From Pyrocephalus nanus (taxonomy: Eukaryota; Chordata; Aves; Passeriformes; Tyrannidae): DNA of 64,000 bases. The notes under the pieces were generated by a model. It searched no databases and was not told the origin of the DNA. It was given only the letters and a program-made list of their open reading frames with translations. Positions 35,931 through 48,300 of the stretch are shown here, piece by piece. A program made the position numbers and the translations under genes. The first letter of the stretch is position 1, and each line of letters starts with the position of its first letter. The DNA is taken from the NCBI GenBank assembly GCA_038380795.1, contig CM076261.1, positions 8,872,556 to 8,936,555 on the forward strand. The letters are read 5' to 3'.

Positions 35931-38900
35931 TGATTTTCATCCATTCATGGAGGTTGCACAGTTATTCACTTTGAGCCATATCATGCCCTATCTGCCAGTA
36001 CAGCAGAGATCTGCAGCTGCTCAGGGAGAAGCCTGGCATGCACTGTAAATGCATAGCAGAAATACAAGCCTCCTATGCCATCCCCATTCAGGTATGCATG
36101 AAGGTCCCTACTGATCCTGTGGTCCCTGTGACTATGTGCAGTGGTTACCCACAGCCTGCTGCCTTCTCACTTTTTCAGTTAGTGGCTACTTTAAGAACTA
36201 CATGTCCGTGTCTGGCTCTGCTCTTCGGGCTTTCTAACAGTAAGAATAATAATTCTTGCATTGTTTTCTCACTGTGATCTGACACAAGGACCAAAGGTGA
36301 AAATATGGCTTTAATGAACCAAAAGGCATTGTTTGACATTTTTCAGTAAGTATCAAGTGAGCCTGTTAGAATTCAAGTATTCAATTGGAATAATATGAAG
36401 ATCTCCAAAGACTGGAATAGGAAAAAATACCTGTAAATTCCATTGACTCAAAAAGACTTTCTGGAGCCTGTCAGTGGGGTAACACAGAGAGTCACCCAGA
36501 CTCTACTGAAGAAACTATCGAGGCACCAGCCATACCACAGTCACACTAAGCTCATCAGAGTTACAGGCAGGAGTGACCTATCTAAACATGTTATGATATA
36601 TTGGAAACTATTCTTGGAATAGTTACTGTAACAGTAACTGATCTCTAACATTTTGAAGGAAAGACGTTTTAGAGGAAGAGCTCAATTTGCAGTGGTAAAA
36701 TATTACTATTAATTTCAAAATTTTTGTCTGAAGCCTATGACAATTACCAGTATACCATGAAAAATAAAAAAGGGGGAAAAAACCCTTTCACATATTTATT
36801 CAAGAGATACAAAGCAGCAATATAAAATACTCCAGAAATCGAAAGAAACACTCCACTAAAAGTTTCCATTGCAGGTGTCACTTCTTGCCTCTGTTTATCA
36901 AAAAAACAGAGAACACGGCAGAAGTTCTTAGAGTCCAGCCCAGCTAGGCTACTGGGGACTCATATATCTTGAATGCCCACCTTAAAGCTCTCAACAAATC
37001 GCTTGTCCTGCTACAGTTTATTTTTCAGTAGAGACACACATACTATATAAACCATTTGAGGGTTTGTAGGCTATTTTCAATGGATTGGAAAACATTGCTC
37101 TGCTGTATATTCTTCTTCACACCTTAGTACTTATTAACAAGTAACTAATAAGTATTACTAACTAGCTGAAATGTAAAAACATTGATAAAATGTTGATTAA
37201 AAACTACCATATTTGGATCATCTTGGTTTCAGCAGCTTGATACATTAACAGTCTTTCCAACTGCTTTTTCCTAGTAGAAAACTTGTAACTTCTTCCAAAC
37301 AAACAAAAAAATTATGTTTTTTTTCAGAAATCCTACCTTATTTTCCTTTTTAACTAATATAAACCCAGAGGTTTTATGAAGCCAAATAGTAGTTTTGACT
37401 ACAGAAATACATGTGGCATAGGAAAGCACTTTTTCTTACTTGCTGCACCGTACCATAGAGACATTGTTAACATTAACTTACCTATACACTGCCAATCCAA
37501 TAGTTAGTTACATAAAACACGATGCACAGAAATACTTATTTCTCTTATGTGAAGTGGCAACAGTCAGTGCTGCCATGGCATTTAGCATTTATCTGTCTAT
37601 TTTAAGAAATAAATCTCTCTTAAAATTCCTCTCCTCTTGATTCAAGCTACCTAGGCTGCACTCTGTACTCATCACTTTGTAATTTTATCATCAGAGTCTA
37701 TCATCTGGGATAATGATATGACATTCTTAACAGGGCATGTTACTATTCTACTGTGTCCATGCTGATGTTTTGATTCAGAACTGGAGAGTATTTCTTGGGC
37801 AAACCTCTTACTGTGCTCTGGTTTGCACAACCCAGTGATCTTAGAGTGCACAAACTGGATTCCTTCCACATGAAACTAAGCCACAGCTCACGGACACAAC
37901 TGCCGTGTTTCAGTCACTAATGGGCATTTGGTCTGCATGACCAGAGCAGAGCTATTCCACAGTAAACCCCACTCAAACCATCAAAACATGGCAGCCAGGG
38001 ACTCTGCAGCAAATGCCTCACTCCTATCACACCGTGCTGCTTACTAAAGCAGATGAGGCTCACTCCACCACTCCGAGTGCTCATCCTGGAGTGTTCCAAG
38101 AAAAGCTTTCCAGTTACAATCGCCTTGATGGATGAAGGGGCAGGTCAGGGTGCTCATCCTTTTTTCTGGGCTAAATCCCACCCACTGTACTGAGTCTTTC
38201 TACTGCCCTGAGAGTACAGAGCTGGACTGGACGCTAAGCATTGTCATACTCCCTATAAAACCCCAGGGAGCCAGATCTGTAAGGCACAAGAGCAGAGTAT
38301 TTAATTTTTAAAACAACTAAAACCACAAGTAAAGTCGAAGCTTAGGGTCAGTCCAGGATTCTGTCTAGATGAAGAAAGTGATTGCTGAATACATACCAAG
38401 AAAGAGGTCATATCAAGAAGAAATATCAGATTTTGCAAGTCTTTACATGCCTTCCACTCATACCAGCTTTCAACGGATTTTTGACTGAATAAAGAGTCCA
38501 AATTTGATCCCTCCACAATAATGTCATGGGAAAGATTTACTGTGTATTTTCTCCTGCGAGTAAAATAATAAATTATTATCATGAGATACAGAAATTGCTT
38601 TCCTATTAAAAAAGAAAACTTGACTCATTCCATGTTAACCGGAAAAAAAAATCATCATCAAAAACACTACTTCTCCTCTAAGGAGATTTTAATGAGTGGG
38701 AACTTTTACTAATAAAATGAGTAGACAAAAAATATAGACCAAAGTGCAATAGTACTGACACTATATTTGTGTGTGTGCACAGAGATGCATATTGCTTTAA
38801 AATGAGTATTAAGAAGACAATGGATATGATAAAGTGATTAGCAGCTGTATGTGACAGTCACCTCTTCCAGCCTGTGACTTCCCTGGGAACTCTGGGCATC

Positions 38901-41900
38901 CAGAAGGGTCAGCAAAGCTCCCACTGATAAGTTAGGACCCTAAAAGCAACTGCTTCCAGGCCTTATCCATATTCTGGAGGTTTTGGGTTGGTTTGAAACA
39001 CTCCAAAGTGCACCTGGGACCTAACTGATCTAGCATCTTGCCGGAGACAGGGGCAGACCCCAGCTCACTTTTCATGATGGTAAAACCAAGGTCTCTGAGC
39101 CTGACACATAGTCTATTGAAATAACTGGAAAGATTTGCATTGAGTTAATAGGCTTTGACAGTTTGCAGAAATGGAAAAAAAATATAGCAGTAAGGAACAG
39201 TAAAAAAACAAAATCTGTTCTTATACATGAAGATGACCTGCTAATTACAGAGCAATTTAAGAGATGTGTGGAAAAAATAATAACTTGGAAAAAGAAAATT
39301 TGGGAAAGTACACACTACATTTGTTCTTCCATGACAGATTTGTTTAAAATTATACAGAAGTAATAAACCAAATTTCAATTGTCTGAATCGCTTCACATAT
39401 TTTTTGAATCAGATTTTTCACAAGAATGACAGGTTCCATAGGTTTTGTAAGAATCATGACTTCTTTTGCCTGCTTAGATATAGTATATCGGAAACACCTA
39501 AGGCAATCTTCCCCTGCAAAACATGCATGCTTAAAACCACTCTTATTTTAATCTCATTTAATTTCAAATTTATTTTCTCAATGAGGCATCAAAACCCAAA
39601 GCGCTAGAATATCCTTGGGGAATGTATTTCAGATGAAACTTGATATAGCTAGTTAATGGAAAGTGCTTTTTTGTTGTTTTTTAATCTTTTATTTATCTAT
39701 TAGTTTGCTGTAATGGTTGGTTAGTGGGTTTTATTTCCAAGGTTGCTGCAGATGTGAATTCATTCTGCCATCTCTTACTTTTCTTTTTGAAATAGAATTG
39801 TTCCCCTTTCCCTCTTCCGGTAGACCACTACAAAAATGGATGAGAAAAAGGACACAACATGCAAAGCAGAACTTCGTAGGTTACCAGCACAGAATCCCAT
39901 TGTGGGAATAAAGGGGGACACAATCAGATGGTCCCCAGATATGATCAATCTCTTATTCTTTTTTTTTTTTCTTTTTTTTTACAGCAAGAAACAGCGTTAG
40001 GGCTCTGAGGAACAGCCTTGAAGGAAGGCAACTTTTCCTGTTGTGATGGGGGATGTCAGCCTTAAGTCAGAGAGTGACTGAGCTTAAGAGCATCAAAGTT
40101 CTGCTCCAGACCTTCTGAAAATATGCCAGATAATAACTAAATGGGCCTTTTTTCAAAGATGAATGATAGCCTTTACTTCAGCATTCAAAGGAAAACTTGT
40201 AGTAAGTTTTATTTTTCATAAATCTGAAGAAAATAAGATTTTTCTCCCTCTTTGTTGGCAGAGAAATTCACTCCTACCCCAAGCAACTCTGCTTTGTCTG
40301 CTAAAGAATATCTTAGAGACAAGGTTTTAACTTCAGAGTGTAACTGACGGGCATCCTTCCAATCTCTAGAGCTACCCTCTGCTTAGTTTTATTGTAATAT
40401 AATATACTGTTATGAATAATAATGTCAACCTAGTTTTCCTGCAGTGTTGAATGTGCACAGCCTACCAGTGCAAGGAATTTGCTTTTGATTGTCTCATTTT
40501 CTCCTTTTGTCTCATCTGAATAAGGGGAGGTGGGGAAATGTTTCTTTCCAAACTTTGCAGCACAGACGCATGGAAAGGGGGAGATAAATAGGAAGCGTGT
40601 CTACTGTAGTACATCCATATACAAGAAATTATTGATGAGATAAAAAGGATAGGAAACTAAGAAAACTTGCACAGAAAGAGGAGGGATATTATGACGACAA
40701 AAACATCATGCCAGTGGTGGTATCTGTGACACCACTAACATACACCATAGCATGTAAACCGTGCCTTTTCTCTCAAATTGATTTCTGTTTTTTTAACATA
40801 GCTTTTTCTAAAGTTAACAGAGAACTACTTCATTCACATGATTACCCTCGCAGATTAAGGAAACACTTGCATAGTGTGATGAAGACAGCAATTTGTTGCA
40901 TAAGGCATAAAAAGGTCCTGCCCATATTCACATTTTTCAGGAAAAGAACCTCACCCAAACAAGTTGTTTCAGCAACTAAAATGACACAAGATACAAAGAC
41001 CTGAAGTGCTGTGTGAAGGATGATATCCAAAATAAACTTAAAAAAACTGGCTTGAGATGTGTACAACCTTAGCACACCACCTTCCACAGAAGCAGAAATC
41101 AGGACTTGAAAACTCTTCTGTCTGCATGCCATCAAGGGAAGGCAGTAGTGACTGCATCAGGCAGCAAGACATTTTGGGCATGAAAGCTTACTCCCAGAGA
41201 TCTCTTCAGAGGAGAAATTTGGATCCACAAGGATGTGCTCCTCTGGGCAGTACTGCGAAGCAGGTATGCAGACTCAAATGATCAGGATAGGCCAAGGATA
41301 CTAGCAGATGTTCAGCTGACAAGTATAAAACATGTATTCACTGAACAAAAGGTTTCTCTTGATTTAATTTTCTTTGTCTTTGCAGAGTGTACAGTTCTAT
41401 AATTTCACTCAATTTTTCGCAAAGCTCTAGTCTGTGAGATCAGAATGGAGAAAGCTCTTCTGCCTTCCAGCTCCCATTCCTCTCAGAGTTAGCTGACTCT
41501 GTAGCTATAAAGCTGCTCAGGGAAAACAAAACAGGCAAAAAAAATGGGGAAAACAGAAGGCAGTGGGGTGCCAGTTGCAGACTCAGCCCAGTTCTTCACT
41601 TCCAGACATGGGTGTTTTTAAAACACTGCTACCACTGGGTGAGGAGCCCATACAGAACAGAGGGTGATAGAGAGGAGTTTGGTCAACTAAAACTGGTAAG
41701 ACACACCAATAGCAGAGAGACCCGCCCTGACACACATCCCCATACCTCTCCTTTCCAACTCACAAGCACGCAAATTTGGGCATCCCCTTCAAGCCAGGAG
41801 AAACGAGAATCATGTACTTTGTCTCCTGCAAGTCGTTCCTCTGCACACCTGGAACATCTGTTGGATTTCACTACTACATGCAGCAAACAAGAGCCACAGG

Positions 41901-42317
41901 TAAGTATTACTGATCTATGCTTTGTTTAAGTGCTCATGACCTCTGGAATAGCAATGGTCAAGCCATTAAAAGTGTCCAGATGGATTCCATAGGGTTCCAC
42001 TGCTATGTGATTGGTTTTAGTTTCACCTCTAATAGACTGCAGGTTTGCATCCAGTGTAGTAGCAAATCATTTCCCAACACTTAATTAGTTTTCATTAGTA
42101 TGCCACAAATAGCATGAGCACTATCAACAAATTAAAGGAATCACTGGGTTGCCTAGTAATTTCCATTTTTAAAGGCGCTCCATGTCTTTTATATTGTGTG
42201 CTTCAAATAGTTTACAAATAGTTTGCTCTTTCTACAGTTATTGGCTTTATTAGCAGTATTAGGAGTAATTTCTCCCCATTTACTTTGCTTGGCTAAATCT
42301 AAGCAAAAAAAAAAAAA
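35931..42317. other. Unique noncoding sequence with palindromes and splice-like signals
   Basis: No protein-coding gene is supported. A 9-bp inverted repeat lies at 37128-37136/37146-37154. A long pyrimidine tract with ACAG ends at 39984. A paired strong acceptor and donor bracket 41386-41899 and are discussed under findings. ORFs are at most 105 codons. Confidence 0.5.
36606..36639. repeat. Two interlocking palindromes
   Basis: AACTATTC (36606-36613) pairs with GAATAGTT (36617-36624) across a 3-nt loop. AGTTACTGT (36621-36629) pairs with ACAGTAACT (36631-36639) across a single base. The two palindromes share AGTT, so the two hairpins are mutually exclusive alternatives. Confidence 0.8.
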
Positions 42318-42353
42318 AATCAGTAAAAGCGCTGAAATCAGTAAAAGCGCTTT
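42318..42353 (+). repeat. 18-bp tandem duplication beside an A-run
   Basis: The 18-base unit beginning AATCAGTAAAAGCGCT occurs twice head to tail, with the last two bases differing (GA versus TT). An A-run precedes it. The second copy completes a perfect 12-bp palindrome AAAAGCGCTTTT at 42343-42354. It looks like a recent replication-slippage duplication. Confidence 0.85.
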
Positions 42354-42354
42354 T

Positions 42355-45300
42355 GCCACTCTCACACGTTATTAGATGACAAGAGTATTCTCACACTTAT
42401 TTCAAGTGGGGTTATTTTGTCCTCACTGCAATGTGTTTTATTTAAGTGCTTCATCAGAGTAATAACAGAGTCATACCTTTTGAGAAAACACTGAAGCTAA
42501 TGATGAGAGGTAATAATTTCCTACTCAGTAGAGATTTTTATGCTACAGAAATAATGAGCAATTTAGACGTATGACTCTCAAATGCATTCTTAAATCAGGT
42601 ATTTTATTCACGTGCTGCTTCGTTGCCTTTAGAAGTGATGTTACATCAGGCTTAATACAAAAAGAACAAACACTTTAATGTTTGCTTCTTTTCAAAAATA
42701 CATGGCCAACAACAGCAATGCTTCAGAGCTAGTGCCAGTTGGCAAGTTTTCCCAGTCCAAGCCAAGCAGAGCTGAAGAACTGGAAGGTCCCACAGTGGGA
42801 TCAGCATATCAAGTGTTGAAGCACAGGTGCAATATTAGAGAATAAACAGTTTATAAAGCATCTTCATGGTGTATTAAAAAACTTGCTGGAAATATTCTTG
42901 TTGTGCTCAAAATAATACACAAAAAAAATGTTAGACTTCAAGATAATGCATCTGAAGGATATTGGCCCAATTTCTGACTGCCTCATCCCAAATGTTTCTC
43001 TGCATCAATTTTAGAAAACTAATACACTGAATATACAAATCTGGGCATCCTGGTAACATTTTCCATGAAGCGTAATGGCTGTTAAAATTTATTGTCTTTG
43101 CCAGCTGGCAAAGTATATTTTCTGTGGTTGCAAATGTGAGCTATTCACAGCAGTGAGGGACATCGTACCTGTTACATGTTGAAATAAAAACAAAGACATA
43201 GAGGAGAGAAAAAAATTACATTTCATAGGAAAATGAGCTGGAAAGTATAAAAGGTATAGATTTCTAACAAAGAAAAAGTCATACATAAAAATATTGTTTT
43301 CTATTGGAAAAAGATATAAGGGCAAAATTCTGCACTAAAACTAAGCTTATTTTTTATCTAAAATAAACTAAACTTCTTTAAATCACCTTTTCTCTAAACT
43401 GACTTCTTTGAAGACACTTTGTGTGACAGAAAATAATAATTCACAGTCTAAAATCTGCACATCACCCTTTATAACTCATATTTTAGAAAGGAAATTCAGT
43501 GGTGGAAATAACTATAAAAAAATTATATACCAACACTTTGGTACGTTTTGGTTTTTACAGTCAGTGAATGTAAAGTAGTAAGACTTCACCTGGGGTCTCA
43601 GTAGTATTTCATCCAGCCTTAAAGATTATATTTTCTAGGGTGGATTTCCTCGAGTTTTTACACCTTTGACATCATCACCACATCTGCATAGGACAGAAGG
43701 ACAAAATGATGCCTAACTGGCAGTGAGCTCCAGAGAAAAGGGCAGAGAGCTCCACGTACTATTAACAAAGCACATGGGGATGCAAAAGGGGCTCACTTCA
43801 ATAGGGTGCTGCAACTGTTTTGCTCCCAGATGTTTGCCTTATGACATCTGGTCCCCAAAATAAGGCTGCAAAGCAGATAATACTGAAACACAACCCTTAT
43901 TTCACCCCTCACACCATCCCAGAGAAAACCAAGCTGTAACATCAGCCACATCTATCCATAGCCAGGTATGTACCGAGTGGCATATCAGTGGTTTGGTGGC
44001 AAGCAGTTCCAGGCTGAAAGGATTTCCCATTTCTCTGTACTCAGAACTCCAATGCAAGGATAAGTCACTTATGGAGGCTGTTCCCCGCTGTCCATGAAGC
44101 TGCCCATGGACTGAACTGGGCAGTCATAATGGGAGGGCAAACTCTCCCTGGCAGGTACACAATCCATCCTCGCTGCAAAGTAAAATCATCATCTAAGCAT
44201 AGTACGAAATGCTAAAACCCAGAGGTTTAGCTCATACGGCCATTCACTAATAATTTTCTTGGTGTTGCTCATGCAAATTTAATAACACATGTCTCCATGA
44301 GTCTTGTTTAAAGGGTTATTGTAGATATGCTAATCTGAAAAAATGTACTTTGTTCCTACAGTCGAGAATGGATGAGATTTACAGTGCTCCAGCAAAATCT
44401 TGGCTGGCAACAGTCAGCCAGGGATATATCTAAGCACCAGCTTTTATAAACAGCCTGTGCATTGTCCACTACTCCCAGAGATGAAGTTAATTTGAGTATC
44501 CTCATTGACAGAACAGAAAATTGTATCACCAGGGCAAACACTTAGAAAATTGAAACTATAGGAACTACATGCAGTTAAGTAGATGTAGAACACATAATCC
44601 CTTCAGAGGATTCAGAAATCTGTAATCTCACATGGACCAACAAAATCTGCATAGATTTTTGGTTTTTAAGTGTCAATATTATAATTATGTCATTCATCCC
44701 TAGCAAAATAGCAAAATACAATAAAGGGGTCATTGGATGGCTTAGCAAATATTCAATACAGCAAACCTTTCAAGCTACTGGTCAGTCTAGAAAAGTTGGG
44801 AGCAAAGGCAAATACGACTTGACAGATATTGGATGTCTCCAGGAAACATTCCCTGACTGCTGCTGCATTTTATTAAATGTTAATTTTACTACCAACTGTC
44901 TACACCAGAAAAGGCACCCAAAAAAAGCAGCAAATGCCACTGCCCAACCTAATGGGACAGACTGGGCTTTTTACAAGGGGGAAAACTGTTCACTATTAAA
45001 ACTTTATTCAAATTCCTCACACATCTAGAATTTGAGTGAATCACACTGCTAATAAAAGAAGCAAGTCTTTACTGCTACTGTTATTTGTCCTTTATAGAAA
45101 AATAATGACATGTCAGTGGCCACATCTTCAACCCACAGAAGAGTGAACTGCACTCCCTCTCCTCCTCAGCCCACCCTAATATTCTACCTCTATAGTGAAA
45201 GGGAAAATCTGGACTCTTCATGACCCTTGCTTCAAGCACTAATCATACCAAAAACTCAATAAAGCCAAAATTTCTGAGGAAAGCAAGGCCAGCTTTTCAG

Positions 45301-48300
45301 AGGAAAAACACGGGAACCCCAAGAGTAGTCTACGAAGGTCAAAGGAAATCCCTCATGCCATTAAGGTTGAATGTACAGGTAGACAGAGGAGACATTTGTT
45401 TTATATATCCCAGTTCTCCACATCTTTCCAAGAACAAAGATGACTAGGTCAAATTCCCTGCACTAGGTCAGCCACACCACCCAGTATTCACTGCAGCTGT
45501 GGAAGAGGAGCTGTATTCAAACTGCTCAAAGAATTTTACTTCTCTCTCATGATGAAAAAACTGGCCACTCTAGTTCAAGGGGGAAAAAACCCAAAAAACT
45601 AAAAACTTAAAAACTACTTATGTACCACCCTCACCCCCCAAAAAAAAAGAAAAAAACAAAGGAGAAGAAGCAACCTTACAGGTTATTAATCTGACTTATT
45701 TTCTCATCTGGGATTAGTTTCACATTACTTGAGATTTTAAAGCAATTTTTACCTTTAAGCAAATACTGCTCAATTCAAAATCACATACAGAATTAAGAAT
45801 TAATTCATGAGAGAGATTTTAGACTCTGCCTAGATTTTTTCCTATTAGTGCCTAATAAGAAATTCATTGTTGAATTAGTAATATATCTGCCAAACCTAGT
45901 AAGCAATTACACTTAATACTTATAAAACAAATTACTGCTCCACTTCAGAAGGCGAATAGCAGAAGCTTGGCATGAGGTTCTAATTACCTACTCAATGTGA
46001 GTCATGCCAAAACCAGTGGGACAAATCACATCTTAACTACTAATGTGACCCTACTGAATACAGCTTCCCTGCATCCCTGCAGCAGTCCTGAGAGCAGAGC
46101 CCCCAGCAGGATTTGTACGGATGCCACACGTGACCCGTCAGCACAAAAAGTCAAAGGGTCTCAACTGCCAAATGAGAACAAATGCAACAAGTCAGTTCAA
46201 GTGATTCAGCTGAGGGCGTCAAATCCCCACCAGAAATAACCAACATCTTCTTTTCTATACCACAGCAAAGAAATAAATACACACAGATAAAAAATTATAC
46301 CAGCACTCCATACTGAGCTGAGATATAAAAAACCTGACGCAAAAAAAAATAGTTTTGGCTGAAAGGTTTTTCATACATGAACTATGGACCCTGAAAGATG
46401 CTACACACCCCTACCTCCTACTAGCTCAGTTTTGGCAGTGAAACAGAGATGGACTGATACTGGAGATTAGGTTTTATGAAAAACCTGTTAAATAATTCAG
46501 GGCTTTATCTCTTGCACAGCTGCTCTTCTGCAGTTTTCGTGGAGTGATGTGGGGGGTGTGAGCAGAATTAGCCCTTAGATTTGAGATGTAAATGTAACTT
46601 TCTATTGCACTGTATGCTGAAAAGTATGCATTAAAAGCAGTACAAATACTGGATTTCACAGGAGACAAAAAAAAATTAAAAGTGTTAAAATGAAAATGAA
46701 GAGTCACTTTAATATGCTTCTATCTCACACTTCAAAGGGAAGCCACGAAACCAATTCTGCACTCTGATTTATGAACAAACTCATGAGAGATCTACATGGT
46801 TTTCCTCAAGACATCTTGTATTTTGTGCATTCCTATGCCAAGAATTCAATTCCCTCAAACTACTTTCTAAGTCCAAGGAAGCTATCTTTTCTGGTGGATT
46901 TGCTGGCATCAGCACTAAGGGCCAGGCAATGGTAAGATCCAGCTGAGCAGGCAGTAAAAAAACACAGAAGTACACAGACACTGATTATCTTGAAAATTAC
47001 CTACAATCCAGACTGGATACAAAAGCTGAAGGAGATGTTAAGATACAGTATATCAGGAAAGGTTAAGAGAAGGAGGTCCTAGGCTGTACTGAGCTTGGGC
47101 ACAATACTGAATCATGATGTTCAGTAATGTGCTTCTGCAGCTTCTCATCTTTTCTCGGATGGGTGGAAGTTTCTCTTTAGGTAGCTCAAAAGTGACAGAG
47201 ACATTGTTCCTCTCCTCTTGTATCAGGCACAATAAACCTACACATTTCTTAAATACTCTCTCTTGTTCCTTCCTCTTTGAAGGAGGCCTAACAGAACAGC
47301 TGTGGATGATGGCTGTATCCTGGAGGAGCTCCTCTGGCTTGAGTGCAAATCTTATACAAAGTAAAAGAAATAAAAATAATGACTTCTTGATTTACTGTAT
47401 ATCATATCTCCCTCTCGCCATCCTATTTTCACCATTATTACTGGAAGTCACTGAAAATGAGAATTTTTTTCACCACTGTTTCCAAGTGCCTCGAAACCTG
47501 ACAGCTGGAACCTCTGTGTTTGCCTAAAACATATGAGAGCTTCTGGCTGTTAAAAATGTCCTGAGAACTTTTGGAGCGAGATGCAAAATACATGCAAGAC
47601 ATGTATTTTGCCAAGCATTGATATCAGGATTATGAAAATCAAATTACTACCAAAACAGCTTTTTATTTTTATTTCATTTTCAAGCGATTCTTTCACTGTC
47701 AACACAAGGGGCCACAAAAATACTCAGGTCAAATGTTCATATGACAGACTGGTTAGCAATGGCATTTGCACTTCTGCAAGAAGTGTGAATTTTGGGAGAC
47801 CTCCTGCTGATCTCAGGAAGCAGGAATGAGAAATGCAAGCAAAAGAAGAAAAATAAGGAATTCCATTAATGCAGCAAGTCAGATATCTGCAGCCAAAGGA
47901 TGAGGGAGGGTCCCAGGATACATGTAGTGCTGCAAGAGGAAATGCGCTTCAGAAGAAATCCAAGTACAACATACAAGATATGTTGGGCTAAGTGAACACA
48001 GATGGAGCTAATGACTGCCACTTCCATGGAGATTGACTTATAATCGGCATATGGATAAAGCAATTAGCCAGTTAAGAAAATTACATTAGATGACAAGTAG
48101 CAACAACAGTACAATGTTACACAAAAGGAACTAATTTTATGGATAGAAAAGGAAACTATCACCTGGTTTCCATGGATTCAGGCTGCTGAACCAATGGACC
48201 CTGCTGTACTTTGTACATCCTCTTATGCTTGTCACTTCACTGTGAATCCACTGCAGCGAATGAACACGAATGTGGAAAACGCTCGTCTGTCAAGGTTTGT

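Noticed and set aside
44687..45028. 113-codon plus-strand ORF with several N-glycosylation-like motifs near its end
   Set aside because: No signal peptide or domain. Asn-X-Ser/Thr patterns are expected by chance in A/T-rich translation.
47114..47527. 137-codon plus-strand ORF
   Set aside because: No recognisable motif, and its length is near what chance gives in A/T-rich DNA across six frames.
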